Shown here piece by piece: positions 1 to 11,239 of a DNA stretch of 64,000 bases (positions within the stretch are counted from its first letter, which is position 1; every line of letters starts with the position of its first letter). A model generated the notes under the pieces. It did not search any database. It saw only the letters and a program-made list of their open reading frames with translations, and had not been told where the DNA came from. Position numbers and translations under genes: made by a program. Source of the DNA: Spongilla lacustris (taxonomy: Eukaryota; Porifera; Demospongiae; Spongillida; Spongillidae). The DNA is taken from assembly GCA_949361645.1 (NCBI GenBank), contig OX442416.1, positions 996,887 through 1,060,886 on the forward strand, in the 5' to 3' direction.

Positions 1-205
1 GAATGCATGGTGGTACCAACTGTATTAGGAAACCACTTCATTGATCGCCGGGCCTGTTCAGAGAAAGAAAGGTACACAAAAACGCCCCTCCAATATTTAT
101 ACACTAGTGGTCTTATTAGACGGTGGTCGGATTGGCGAAGTGGTCTTATAATCGGGCGGTTAAGTGGTCTTATTACCGCGTGGTCTGATTAGTGAGCCGC
201 TACTG
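1..205. mobile_element. Right part of a TA-flanked MITE (copy 1, cut by the window edge)
   Basis: This stretch matches 5033-5237 almost base for base and ends with the same terminal sequence (TTAGTGAGCCGCTACTG) followed by TA. The left half lies outside the window. The sequence after it also matches the sequence after the second copy, so this is a duplicated insertion and not an independent one. Confidence 0.75.
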
Positions 206-319
206 TATGTGCACTGCTGTTGCAATCCAGTGCACACACAGGGGTTTGTAAAGTGCTCACATTTTATAAACAGATTATATTCTATAGTGATTTGGTTTGA
301 AATGCTTATTCAGACAAGT

Positions 320-1175
320 TTCCCTCCCTCCCTGCAACCCTCTACGTCCCTCCCTCCCACCCTCCCTCCATTCCACTCTCCCTCCCACCCTCCCTCCATT
401 CCACTCTCCCTCCCACCCTCCCTCCATTCCACTCTCCCTCCCACCCTCCCTCCCACCCTCCCTCCCACCCTCCCTCCCTCCCTCCCTCCCTCCCTCCCTC
501 CCTCCCTCCCTCCCTCCCTCCCTCCCTCCCTCCCTCCCTCCCTCCCTCCCTCCCTCCCTCCCTCCCTCCCTCCCTCCCTCCCTCCCTCCCTCCCTCCCTC
601 CCTCCCTCCCTCCCTCCCTCCCTCCCTCCCTCCCTCCCTCCCTCCCTCCCTCCCTCCCTCCCTCCCTCCCTCCCTCCCTCCCTCCCTCCCTCCCTCCCTC
701 CCTCCCTCCCTCCCTCCCTCCCTCCCTCCCTCCCTCCCTCCCTCCCTCCCTCCCTCCCTCCCTCCCTCCCTCCCTCCCTCCCTCCCTCCCTCCCTCCCTC
801 CCTCCCTCCCTCCCTCCCTCCCTCCCTCCCTCCCTCCCTCCCTCCCTCCCTCCCTCCCTCCCTCCCTCCCTCCCTCCCTCCCTCCCTCCCTCCCTCCCTC
901 CCTCCCTCCCTCCCTCCCTCCCTCCCTCCCTCCCTCCCTCCCTCCCTCCCTCCCTCCCTCCCTCCCTCCCTCCCTCCCTCCCTCCCTCCCTCCCTCCCTC
1001 CCTCCCTCCCTCCCTCCCTCCCTCCCTCCCTCCCTCCCTCCCTCCCTCCCTCCCTCCCTCCCTCCCTCCCTCCCTCCCTCCCTCCCTCCCTCCCTCCCTC
1101 CCTCCCTCCCTCCCTCCCTCCCTCCCTCCCTCTTTCCCTCCCTCCCTCTTTCCCTCCCTCCCTCCCTCCCTCCCT
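320..1175 (+). repeat. Long (CCCT)n microsatellite in an intron
   Basis: A short run of variant units (CCTCCATTCCACTCTCCCTCC type) leads into uninterrupted CCCT from about 468 to 1131, then a few interrupted units. The reverse strand is (AGGG)n and could form G-quadruplex or triplex structures. The open frames through it on both strands are by-products of the 4-base period. Confidence 0.97.
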
Positions 1176-1397
1176 CATAAAATGTTTTTGTGATTCAATC
1201 AGACTTGTATAGTTTGCAATGTCTGGTAAGTCCTATGGTGTGACATCAGTATTGTCTCCTCCCCTTATTTCTATCAGCCAAGCAGTATGTCTGCTTATTA
1301 AATACTGTATTTATCCTACTGTACATATCTATATACTGTATATGCACAAAGATGGTTATTTGAAAAGTATTTGTTTCATTCCTTCACTCCTTACCAG

Positions 1398-1499
1398 TAA
1401 AATACAACTCCACTGTATGTGGCAAGTCAGAAGGGTCATCATGATGTAGTACAGACCCTGCTGGGAGCAGGTGCTGATGTGAATATAGCAAGATCTTAT
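1398..1499 (+). pseudogene. Ankyrin-repeat exon (type A) with an in-frame stop at its first codon
   Basis: A 102-bp exon lies between a TTACCAG acceptor and a GTAAGT donor and encodes a type A ankyrin repeat (PLYVASQKGHHDVVQTLLGA core). Sister exons at 18471 and 21461 begin TAT AAT ACA and the one at 16172 begins GAT AAT AAA. This one begins TAA AAT ACA, a stop in the shared frame. It may be dead, skipped, or a sequencing error. Confidence 0.7.
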
Positions 1500-2138
1500 G
1501 TAAGTGATTTTATTACTACTCCATGAAATGTGCACACACTGAAGAATATCACCAGTCCTAATATTCAAGTTCTGCATCTCAAACTTACATTTACCTCTTG
1601 CATGCTCATATCCTGGATGTTATTTCATACTTAATGTCAGCTGCCTACCATACACCCCCCCCCCCACCATATGCATTTTTAGACATGTATATGCCATGCC
1701 GCACCCACTTTGAAGGATGCCCCACCTCCTCGTCCTACATTTCTCTTGTACATATGATGGCTGTCTGTTCTGTCGTAGTAGGTGGGACACGTTATATGTA
1801 TGGGGATCTTCCTTCCGTCATAGATGGCTTCACACATGCAGTGTATCTTTATGTACAGTGCATGTGTATGCATATTGTGTGATCTTAGCTTGTTATGGGT
1901 ATTGATCATAGTCATGTACGTACATCATCACTCTGTTCTCACACTCCTTCCCTCCCTTATTCTGCACTGTATTATACACATGAGGGCCTTCTATCATAAT
2001 GGGTGGACTCACACCCATGGGGACTTTCCCTCATATGATGTCAGACCTTTTCCCCTTGCACTGCCATTTCTTCTCCCTCCCTCCATTCACCAACTTCCTT
2101 ATGTCATACCTCTGATTATAATGATATTTGTATTGCAG

Positions 2139-2237
2139 GATGGTAAGAGTCCATTGTTGATTGCCCTTGAAAATGGACATTTTGATGTAGTGAAGACACT
2201 CATTGAAGCAGAAGCTAATGTCAATCACAGGGATAAG
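2139..2237 (+). CDS. Ankyrin-repeat exon (type B) of the ankyrin-Roc-Death gene
   Basis: A 99-bp, phase 0-0 exon encodes exactly one 33-residue ankyrin repeat starting DGKSPLLIALENGHFDVVKT. The acceptor is TATTGCAG and the donor is AAG|GTTGGT, which has T at intron position +3 where most sister exons have GTAAGT. The final residues read NVNHRDK. It lies about 640 bp downstream of the type A exon at 1398, the usual A-then-B spacing of the array. Confidence 0.8.
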
Positions 2238-2839
2238 GTTGGTTTGTGTGCACTTTTGTTGTACTCTATAAGTGCACATGTTGTATTCCCTTGGTTTCTC
2301 CTGTGCCTAACTAAGGGATTTGATATCTTTCATATTTTTCTAAAACACATGAATCAGATTCATAAGGTCTTGACTTAGAACCTCCCATCCTAATATTCAC
2401 GTTCTGTATTTCAAACACATAGACTCATGCCTGGGAAGATCTTTCACACATAATGTCAGCTGCCTACCATGTGCCCCTCCCCTCCCCACCCCCCTTCATG
2501 TTTATTTGCATTCATTGTAATGTTTAGATATGTATAGCATGCCACACCCACTTTGAAGAATGCCCCACCCCCACGTACTCCATTTCTATTGTACATGTGA
2601 GGTATTCTGTTGTAGTAGGTGGGGCTCATAATACCTGTACATATGTATGGGGACCTTTCTTCTATCATAGATGGTTTCACACATGCAGTGTATCTTTATG
2701 TACAGTGCATGTGTATACGTGTTGTGGGATCTTAACTTGTTTTGGGTATTGTGTACATAAATGATCATCCCGTTCTCACACTCCTTCCCTCCCTTCATCT
2801 TCACGGTATTATACATATGAGGGCCTTCTATCCATAATG

Positions 2840-2970
2840 GGTGGACTCACACCTACCCTCCCTCTCTCCCCTTCTCCCTCCCTACCTCCCTCCTTTCTTC
2901 CGGCCCTCCCTCTCCCCTCCCTCCCCCTCCCCTTTTCCTCCTTCCATTCCTCCCTCCCTCCCTCATATGG
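2840..2970 (+). repeat. Impure CT-rich tract in an intron
   Basis: Irregular CCCT/CCTT-type sequence occupies the intron position where other units of the array have (CCCT)n. It is followed by a CATATGGGGACTTTC segment that is shared among the intron copies. Confidence 0.8.
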
Positions 2971-3191
2971 GGACTTTCTCCCTCTGCATCTTCCAAGTTA
3001 GAGTGTATCTGACGCCAATCCCTAATTTGGCCCCTCCCACCCTTCTCTTTTCCCTGTATCCGTCCCTGTACTTTTATACAGCAGGACATTTCCGCATATA
3101 AGATTTGCTCCTGTGTCTCCCTCCCTCTCCTAGCTCCCCTCAGCCACCTCCTTATGTCAAGCCTCTGGTTAATATGATATTTCTATTACAG

Positions 3192-3290
3192 GATACCTGG
3201 AGTCCATTGATAATCGCAATTTCTAAAGGACATCTTGAGGTAGTGAAAGGACTCATTGAAACAGGAGCTAATGTTAACCAGATCAATAAG
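3192..3290 (+). CDS. Ankyrin-repeat exon (diverged type B)
   Basis: A 99-bp, phase 0-0 exon encodes one ankyrin repeat (core SPLIIAISKGHLEVVKGLIE, ending NVNQINK). The acceptor is TCTATTACAG and the donor is GTAGGA. It forms a subgroup with the exons at 4656 and 20290, which are more diverged than the main type B set. Confidence 0.8.
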
Positions 3291-3547
3291 GTAGGAATAC
3301 GTACATGCACACTGATATTATGGCAGCCTGTCATCCAACTGATGTGGCTATCGTGTAAATGCAGTGTGCCTTTAGCCGTAATATCTCTCCCCAAGGTGTC
3401 TAATATTAAAATACCATCATCACATGATTAAACAGATTCATATGGGCCATTTACCCTTTACACCCACATATTCTAAAGTGCTTGGGTTTTTATAAAATAT
3501 GACAGGTTTGTTCAACTGTTCAACTTCTCGTTCAGCTATTTATTTTA

Positions 3548-4421
3548 AGAAACCCTCCCTCCCTCCGTCCCTCCCTCCTTCCCTCCCTCCTTCCCTCCCT
3601 CCTTCCCTCCCTCCTTCCCTCCCTCCTTCCCTCCTCCTTCCCTCCCTCCTTCCTCCCTCCTTCCCTCCCTCCTTCCCTCCCTCCTTCCCTCCCTTCCCTC
3701 CCTCCTTCCCTCCCTCCTTCCCTCCCTCCTTCCCTCCCTCCTTCCCTCCCTCCTTCCCTCCCTCCTTCCCTCTCTTCTTCCCTCCCTCCTTCCCTCCCTC
3801 CTTCCCTCCCTCCTTCCCTCCCTCCTTCCCTCCCTCCTTCCCTCCCTCCTTCCCTCCCTCCTTCCCTCCCTCCTTCCCTCCCTCCTTCCCTCCCTCCTTC
3901 CCTCCCTCCTTCCCTCCCTCCCTCCTTCCCTCCCTCCTTCCCTCCCTCCTTCCCTCCCTCCTTCCCTCCCTCCCTCCTTCCCTCCCTCCTTCCCTCCAGC
4001 ACTCCTTCCCTCCATCACTCCCTCCCTCCATCACTCCCTCCCTCCATCCCCTCTCCCTTCCCTCCCTCTATCACTCCCTCCCACACACCCTCCCTCCCCC
4101 TCTCTCTTCCTCCCCTCTCTCTCTCCCACTCTCTCTCCCTCCCCATCTCTCTCCCTCCCCCTCTCTCTCCCTCCCCCTCTTTCTCTCTCCCCCTCTCTCT
4201 CCCTCCTCGTCTCTCTGCTTCCCCCTCCCTCTCCTCCCCCTCTCCCTCCCTTCCCTCCCCCTTTCCTCCCCCTCCCCCTTTCCTCCTCCTCTCCCCTCCC
4301 TCCCCCTCCCCTCCCTCCCCCTCCCCTCCCTCCCCCTCCCTCTTTCCTCCCTCTCCCATCCCCTCCCTCTTTCCTCCCCCTCTCCCCTCCTCCCCCTCCC
4401 CCTTTCCTCCCTCCCTCCCTC
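3548..4421 (+). repeat. Compound (CCCTCCTT)n / CT-rich satellite in an intron
   Basis: An octamer-like CCCTCCTT repeat runs to about 4000 and gives way to mixed CCCTCTCT/CCCCTCC sequence up to 4421. Just upstream is a segment (TTGTTCAACTTCTCGTTCAG) that also precedes the CT tracts near 14.05, 17.23 and 19.58 kb, so the tract belongs to a duplicated intron module. Confidence 0.95.
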
Positions 4422-4655
4422 ATAAGGGGACTTTCCCCCTCTGCGTCTTTCAAATCAACCTGTTGGAGTGTATCTGACCCCAATCCCTAATTTGGCCCCT
4501 CCCACCCTTATCTTTTCCCTGTATCCGTTCCTGCACTTTTATACAGCGGGGCATTTCCTCATAGAAGATTTACTCCTGTGTATTCCTCCCTCTCCTAACT
4601 CCCTCACCCACCTCCTTATGTCAAGCCTCTAGTTATGATAATTTTTGTATTACAG

Positions 4656-4754
4656 GGTGGTAGGACTCCATTGACAATTGGCATTGAGAAAGGACATCTT
4701 GATATAGTGAAGATACTCATTGAAGGAGGAGCTAATGTCAATCAGAGTGATAAG
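4656..4754 (+). CDS. Ankyrin-repeat exon (diverged type B), donor beside a MITE
   Basis: A 99-bp, phase 0-0 exon encodes one ankyrin repeat (core TPLTIGIEKGHLDIVKILIE, ending NVNQSDK). The acceptor is GTATTACAG and the donor is GTTGGT. A MITE begins only 9 bp after the exon, so its TA target site lies inside the intron next to the splice donor. Confidence 0.8.
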
Positions 4755-4763
4755 GTTGGTATA

Positions 4764-5237
4764 CAGTAGCGGCTCACTAATAAGACCACCCCGGGACAAT
4801 CGTTTCTTGTGGTAAAACTCGCCAATACGACCGTTTCGGTCTTACTGGCGAGTTTCCCTCCTTTCGAAATGCGCTTTGATTAGAATACCGGTAGCAGATA
4901 AACAAACGAATCGTAACAAAATAACAACTGGAAGGATGAACAATTATGCCAAGGATTGTAAAGCAAGCTTAGTGCTGGCTCGTGTGTGTCATAGACATTG
5001 CTAACTCCATTAGTACGATTTTCCCCGCAATCGAATGCATGGTGGTACCAACTGTATTAGGAAACCACTTCATTGATCGCCGGGCCTGTTCAGAGAAAGA
5101 AAGGTACACAAAAACGCCCCTCCAATATTTATACACTAGTGGTCTTATTAGACGGTGGTCGGATTGGCGAAGTGGTCTTATAATCGGGCGGTTAAGTGGT
5201 CTTATTACCGCGTGGTCTGATTAGTGAGCCGCTACTG
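4764..5237. mobile_element. 474-bp MITE with ~26-bp terminal inverted repeats and TA duplication
   Basis: The left end CAGTAGCGGCTCACTAATAA and the right end (reverse complement CAGTAGCGGCTCACTAATCA) differ at one position over about 26 bp. Both sides are flanked by TA, and removing the element rebuilds the intron start seen in sister units. Inside are a ~19-bp-arm hairpin (4815-4855) and several GTGGTCTTA-like subterminal repeats (5140-5220). It has no coding capacity. TA duplication with CAGT ends suits the Tc1/mariner-pogo group; this class is inferred. Confidence 0.85.
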
Positions 5238-6171
5238 TATGTGCACTGTTGTTGCACTCCAGTGCACACACAGGGGTTTGTAAAGTGCTCACATTTTATA
5301 AACAGATTATATTCTATAGTGATTTGGTTTGAAATGCTTATTCAGACAAGTTTCCCTCCCTCCCTGCAACCCTCTACGTCCCTCCCTCCCACCCTCCCTC
5401 CATTCCACTCTCCCTCCCACCCTCCCTCCTCCCACCCTCCTTCCCTCCCTCCCTCCCTCCCTCCCTCCCTCCCTCCCTCCCTCCCTCCCTCCCTCCCTCC
5501 CTCCCTCCCTCCCTCCCTCCCTCCCTCCCTCCCTCCCTCCCTCCCTCCCTCCCTCCCTCCCTCCCTCCCTCCCTCCCTCCCTCCCTCCCTCCCTCCCTCC
5601 CTCCCTCCCTCCCTCCCTCCCTCCCTCCCTCCCTCCCTCCCTCCCTCCCTCCCTCCCTCCCTCCCTCCCTCCCTCCCTCCCTCCCTCCCTCCCTCCCTCC
5701 CTCCCTCCCTCCCTCCCTCCCTCCCTCCCTCCCTCCCTCCCTCCCTCCCTCCCTCCCTCCCTCCCTCCCTCCCTCCCTCCCTCCCTCCCTCCCTCCCTCC
5801 CTCCCTCCCTCCCTCCCTCCCTCCCTCCCTCCCTCCCTCCCTCCCTCCCTCCCTCCCTCCCTCCCTCCCTCCCTCCCTCCCTCCCTCCCTCCCTCCCTCC
5901 CTCCCTCTCTCCCTCCCTCCCTCCCTCTCTCCCTCCCTCCCTATTTCCCTCCCTCCCTCCCTCCCTCCCTCATAAAATGTTTTTGTGATTCAATCAGACT
6001 TGCATAGTTTTCAATGTCTGATAAGTCCTATGGTGTGACATCAGTATTGTCTCCTCCCCTTATTTCTATCAGCCAAGCAGTGTGTCTGCTTATTAAATAC
6101 TGTATTTATCCTACTGTACATATCTATATACTGTATATACACAAAGATGGTTATTTGAAAAGTATTTGTTT
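5033..6171. repeat. Copy 2 of the ~5-kb tandem duplication
   Basis: This is the colinear counterpart of 1-1378. It ends abruptly at GTATTTGTTT, where the LTR of the gypsy element begins, so the ankyrin exon expected about 20 bp further on is missing at this place. Confidence 0.8.
5353..5971 (+). repeat. (CCCT)n microsatellite in the duplicated intron
   Basis: Pure CCCT runs from about 5443 to 5908 with degenerate flanks. It is the counterpart of the 320-1175 tract with a different repeat number. Confidence 0.97.
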
Positions 6172-6358
6172 TGTAAAGAGCGCTCGCAACCCGTTGGCAC
6201 CGACAGCAGCCGACACAATATAATAATAAGCACACCAAATACAAATCAATGGTCCCTATTTATAGTGACATTACAGACAACATTAATGGACAGACAGTCT
6301 GCACATCTCATGACCAGAGTTCAGAGGTTGCTGACATGCGCAGTGACGGACTATTACA
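6172..6358 (-). mobile_element. 3' LTR of a Ty3/gypsy retrotransposon
   Basis: Read on the minus strand, this 187-bp segment starts TGTAATAGTCCG and ends GCTCTTTACA (TG...CA ends). It contains a TATA-like CTATAAATAGG and follows directly on a purine-rich tract (GGAAGAGGGAGTGG) that fits a polypurine primer site. It interrupts the duplicated intron at 6171/6172. No matching 5' LTR is seen in the window. Confidence 0.75.
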
Positions 6359-6378
6359 CCACTCCCTCTTCCAGAAGG

Positions 6379-8643
6379 TCAGTATCTATCGGGTGGTCTT
6401 CGTGTTCGCTGGGGATACCTGTGCTGTACTTCTGCAGGTTGATCAGCATGGGCAGCCTCATCTTCTGCAGGTTCTTCATGTGGTAGTAACTCCTGAGGTA
6501 CCTGCTCCCCTATTCCATCAAGGACTTCTATGTTGCTTCCCACAGGTGCAAACTCCAAAAGTGCCTCATTTTCGTCAGGATTTTCTGGTGGTGGTCCCAG
6601 GAACGTCTCAGTTCTTGTACCTGGTACAAATGGCTTAAGACGATCAAAGTGCACCACTCTAATCATTTTTCCATTCTTGCTTTTAATCTTATAGTCACAT
6701 TCTCCAATGCACTCAACCACTTTAAAAGGCCCAGTCCAGGGATGATGTAATTTCCTACATTGACCCCGGGGCACCGCTGGTGAATGTAGCCATACCCAGT
6801 CACCTACTTGGTACGGAGCACCATGCACTTTGACATCGTACAAAGCCTTTTGTCAGTTATGCTCAGTAATACCTTTCCTTCGAGCCAACACATATGCCTC
6901 TGTGAGATTGTTCCGCAACGTATGTGCATAATCACCCAAGGTGCAGGCTTCATGTGGGGTTGAGCCATACATCAGGTCAACAGGTAGGTTTACTTGACGA
7001 CCATACATCAAATAAAAAGGGGAGTACCCTGCGGATGCATGCACACTCGAGTTGTACGCTAAACACACCCTCCGTATACACTGGTCCCAATCCATCTTAT
7101 GATCCTTAACCGTTGTAGATAGCATGTCTAACAATGTTCTATTGAACCTCTCTACTAACCCATTACAATGAGGATGGTAGGCCGTTGTACGGGTTTTGTG
7201 TATCTGAAGCAGGGTGCAGACTTCCTTCAACAAATCTGCCTCAAATTGCCTTCCTTGATCGGAGTGTAACTGCTCAGAGGGAGAAAAGCAACAGAACATT
7301 TCATCCACCAACATTTTGGCCACAGTTAATGCCTCCTGGTTCTGAATAGCATAAACCTCAACCCACCTAGTAAAGCAATCACATGCTACCAGTACATACT
7401 TATTGCCTTGAGCTGTCACCGGAAGGGGGCCAAGTATATCCACTGCTACAATCTGTAAAGGGTATCCAGCCTGCAGGGTCTGAAGGGGTGCCCTTTTACT
7501 AGGTGGTGCCATTTTCCTTGTGCTGCATGTTCTGCATTTTCTACACCACTCCTTCACACTCTCTTTCCAGCCAGGCCAGTAGTATCGCTCACGAACCAGA
7601 TGTATCATCTTACTTTCACCTACATGTCCCCCCATGGAACCGCTGTGAAGGTCTTGGAGTACACTTTCTCTGACAACAGAAGGCAACACTAGCTGCAGGT
7701 GTTGAGATTGCCCATCAATACACAATCGCCATAAGACGCTATTGTCTACTTTCAAGGATGACCACATCTGCACAAGTTGACGACTCTCCTGACTCCATGT
7801 TTTTACTTCATCCAGGTTAGGAATAGCACCACTTTCCTTTGCCTTCAGTACCGGACCAATTGATGAATCATTGAGCTGCTGGTCATGAACATCAGCTGCA
7901 GAATGGCCCTGAGAGACAATGCCAATTTGAGCAGCGAGATGGGCAGGACTGTACACATGTGTAACTCTACCACATTGATTACATGGCACCCTGGATAAGG
8001 CATCTACATTCGTGTGCTGGTTACCAGGTCTGTGGACCACTGTAAATGTGTACTCCTGTAGCCGCTCAAGCCAACGAGCTAGCTGCCCCTCTGGTTCTTT
8101 GAAGTTTTGGATCCACACCAGGGAACCATGGTCTGTTCGGAGAGTAAAGTGAACACCTAAAAGGTAGTGTCGGAAATGGTGAATGAACTCAACAACTGCT
8201 AGTAACTCCCGACGAGTGACACAATATCTTTGCTCTTGCCGACTCAGAGATCTACTTGCATACGCTATTACAGCCTCACCCCCATCGTCCTGTACTTGGG
8301 ACAAAATTGCACCAATACCCGTATCACTTGCATCAGTGTCCAACATGAAGTGCCTAGAGTGATCAGGAAAAGCAAGGATTGGGGTTGTCATTAAACACTT
8401 ACGCAAGTGATCAAAGGCACCCTGACACTGCTGGGTCCACTCAAATGCAATGTTCTTTTCCAACAGCCGCTGCAATGGTTTTGCTGTAGTTCCAAAATTC
8501 TTAATAAATCTTCTGTAATAGTTAGCAAGTCCCAGGAACTGTTGGATATTCTTCTTACTCTCAGGAACAGGCCACGTTGCAATTACTGCAGTCTTTTCAG
8601 GATCAGTTGCAATACCATTTTCAGATATGACATGCCCTAAGAA
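6379..8643 (-). pseudogene. Truncated Ty3/gypsy pol: RT end, RNase H, integrase
   Basis: A minus-strand frame reads as gypsy pol. It starts inside the reverse transcriptase at FLGHVIS, continues through RNase H (DTDASDTGIGA, YASRSLS, RTDHGSL), then integrase with an H-H-C-C zinc site (ending CRKCRTC) and the D, D, E catalytic positions (in AVDILGPL, HSDQGRQFE and NGLVERFNRT), and a typical C-terminal tail ending RTRRPPDRY. One in-frame TGA at 6853-6855 splits integrase from its tail. Gag, protease and the RT palm are absent; the sequence breaks into a CA microsatellite at about 8644. It is a dead 5'-truncated copy, antisense to the host gene. Confidence 0.9.
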
Positions 8644-8644
8644 G

Positions 8645-8874
8645 CATGCAAATACACACACATACGCACACATGTACATGCAAATACACACACATACGCA
8701 CACATGTACATGCAAATACACACACACACACACACACATACACACACATACACACACACATACACACACAACACACACATACACACACACATACACACAC
8801 ACATACACACACATACACACACACATACACACACACATACACACACACATACACACTCACACATACACACACTT
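8645..8874. repeat. CA-rich microsatellite at the broken edge of the gypsy element
   Basis: Two and a half copies of a ~36-bp unit (GCAAATACACACACATACGC...) run into (CACATA)n-type sequence. It begins exactly where the pol similarity ends. Confidence 0.9.
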
Positions 8875-9839
8875 GACACAGGACTTGCATGGGCATGCAG
8901 TTGAAGAAAAGATCACATACATGCACCTGTCTATCTACTTTACTCCTACAAATACTAAAGCAATGGCACAAAAAAGGATGCCATGATGCAGCTCTGATCT
9001 GTCATCAATGAACAGATCGATGGCCGATGGCATGAAGCCTAGTGATCATGACTCATACACAATGGCAAGGATGCTGGATAGAAACTACAAGTATGTACTA
9101 GTCCTGAGGGCCATGCATGTGAAACGTTTACATAACAGCCATAACTAATGACCACATGCCACCACCCTAATTAAATAGGTGACCACAAAGATTTTGGGTC
9201 AGCTACATTCTCTGTTAGTACATGTAATACCTTCTGAACTTTCCACATTTATCACACACATACACAACCAATACATAACCAAATAAATATAAATGCCACA
9301 CCACAACTGTTACATTACCTATTACATACATCTGCAGAGCCATGTACATATAGCTAGACCACATAAAGCCTTCCATTTGAGTTGTTGCTGAAGTTTTTCA
9401 CCAGGTGCATGTTGGAAGGGTGGCTGGCGCAGTCCATGAGATGCAAAACTTTGTGTCCAGTCCCTGGTCCATACCAGGTGGTCATGTAGGTAAGCCTCCT
9501 CTCCTGGCAGACAACTGGTGTCTGTGCTATGTGTAAAACCAAACCAAGGAGTTTTTCTAACCAAACTAATAAAGGTGGACACCACAGGATGTGACAATTG
9601 TAGCCACTTTAAACAATTATTCTTTGGTCCTACATCTACATGCATGTAACACGTAGATCTATCTCCTTCTAACTGTACCCTACATCAGAAACCTTTAAAC
9701 TTAATTTGATTCATATCCCAGTGGCTGCCTCTGGGATGTGCTATCAAATTCCTCATCTCTAGGGAGAAGGCCCTACATGTATTATCTTTTCCCAACTGTT
9801 CCACAAGGATATCTCCCATCCACCTTCACAAGGCACTCT
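8875..9839. other. Intronic sequence with no recognised gene
   Basis: I see no protein family, RNA or repeat signature here beyond scattered CA-rich stretches. It lies between the gypsy fragment and a minisatellite. Confidence 0.5.
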
Positions 9840-10065
9840 CTCCTCTACCTCCACAAGGCTATTTCACAAGGCTACCTCCCTCCACCTTCACAAAACTACC
9901 TCCCTCCACCTTCACAAAACTACCTCCCTCCACCTTCACAAGGCTACCTCCCTCCACCTTCACAAAACTACAAAACTACCTCCCTCCACCTTCACAAGGC
10001 TACCTCCCTCCACCTTCACAAAACTACCAAACTACCTCCCTCCACCTTCACAAGGCTGTCACCCT
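9840..10065. repeat. ~24-bp minisatellite (CTACCTCCCTCCACCTTCACAA)
   Basis: About eight copies of a 22-24-bp unit vary mainly in the AAGG/AAAA ending, with small deletions (for example CAAAACTACAAAACTACC). Confidence 0.9.
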
Positions 10066-11230
10066 TTCCACCTTCCCCATGTGGATATAGTAAAAAAGTA
10101 AAACGCATATATTCCTCACGTGATATATCCTTATAAGGTTCGTCTCTGTGGAACGGTTTTTTTTTTGCTGTATTGGTAGTTTTCATTCTGCAGAGATGAA
10201 AAAATATATAGACACGCACAGATACAGATACGTAAGTACAATTAGTTGCAACAAAAAAATAGAACAAAAATATGGCGTCAGGTTTGCACGTAAGGACATG
10301 CCCATCTTTACAAATATTACTGAAGGTAGAACAGGTGCAAAAATGTGGCTTTGCTATAGGGATTACATCCACAAACTCCTTGTGGTAGAATTGGCAATAT
10401 AGGTGAGTAAGCCGGAATCGAATCATTTAAAACCAACGCAACCAAAACAAGCCATTGTAGAATCCATGTACATGTACATATAGGTAGCTAAAACACTCCA
10501 AACATGATCGCGCCCTACAGCTAGGGCTTAAAAAGAATGTTGGAGCAGCCGAGTAGGCCTACTACCAAAAAAAAGTACAATCGCATCTATATTGCCACCC
10601 ATGCACACGCACAACAGTCGAAATCAGACGCACATGTGTAACAAGCTATCAAGTATCAAACGTTCGTTGCTAGGATTCATACCGTGGTCGGTGATTGGTG
10701 TCTTCTTGTTTGAAAACCTTCATCGCAGCAGGGCACGCACGCGGCGTTTGTCGATTTATTATTGAATATTGGTATTTACAAAGACATATGAACCTTAATG
10801 ATAAAAGTGATCAGGGAAGCGAGGGTATAAGGGTCATGAACGTTAGAATATGTCACACTCCAGCCCTAATGGTTTTACTAACAGCAGTTAGTCTTTCCTT
10901 TTTGATATCTAGCTTGGATTTTTGTCAGGAAGCATAAATGTCTTGAAAAAACCTCATTTTTAAAATCAAATTCCATACATGTCTATGGAAACACTGAAAT
11001 TCTGATGAGGAAGCGTCAGGAAGAGGGCTAATTTTTTTGTTTAACGACAGAGGTATACCTTATGATCCTCTTCATCATAAAATTCTTTTTCCTTGTCATG
11101 GGCATCTTTTCTTGAATGACAGTGATCAAAAGAGTGTCATCCTCCATACATTTCAATGGACGCGTGCACGGTAATGAAACGGGAAAAACGTCATAACGCG
11201 TCAGGAATTAGTAATGAAGGCATGCAATTT
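10066..11230. other. Sequence with no recognised gene
   Basis: Mixed sequence holding short open frames only. None has a recognisable domain, and no splice-consistent exon of the ankyrin gene is visible. Confidence 0.5.
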
Positions 11231-11239
11231 CTGGCCATG

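Larger units (their letters stand above)
1..1378. repeat. Copy 1 of a roughly 5-kb tandem duplication
   Basis: Bases 1-1378 align colinearly with 5033-6171: MITE right end, intron sequence, (CCCT)n tract, then the segment leading to an ankyrin exon. The main difference is the length of the (CCCT)n tract (about 664 against 465 bp of pure repeat). Similarity stops at 6171, where a gypsy LTR begins. Confidence 0.8.

Noticed and set aside
164..1180. Long open frames of Leu-Pro-Pro-Ser repeats (and Gly-Arg-Glu repeats on the other strand)
   Set aside because: They are produced by the (CCCT)n microsatellite, which has no stop in any frame. The same artefact recurs at 3.5-4.4, 5.3-6.0, 17.3, 19.6, 23.2 and 50.7 kb.
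8621..8971. Cys-Val-rich and His-Thr-rich frames over the CA repeat
   Set aside because: Microsatellite translation only. The gypsy pol similarity stops at about 8644 and the N-terminal CVCMCV extension of that frame is not pol.
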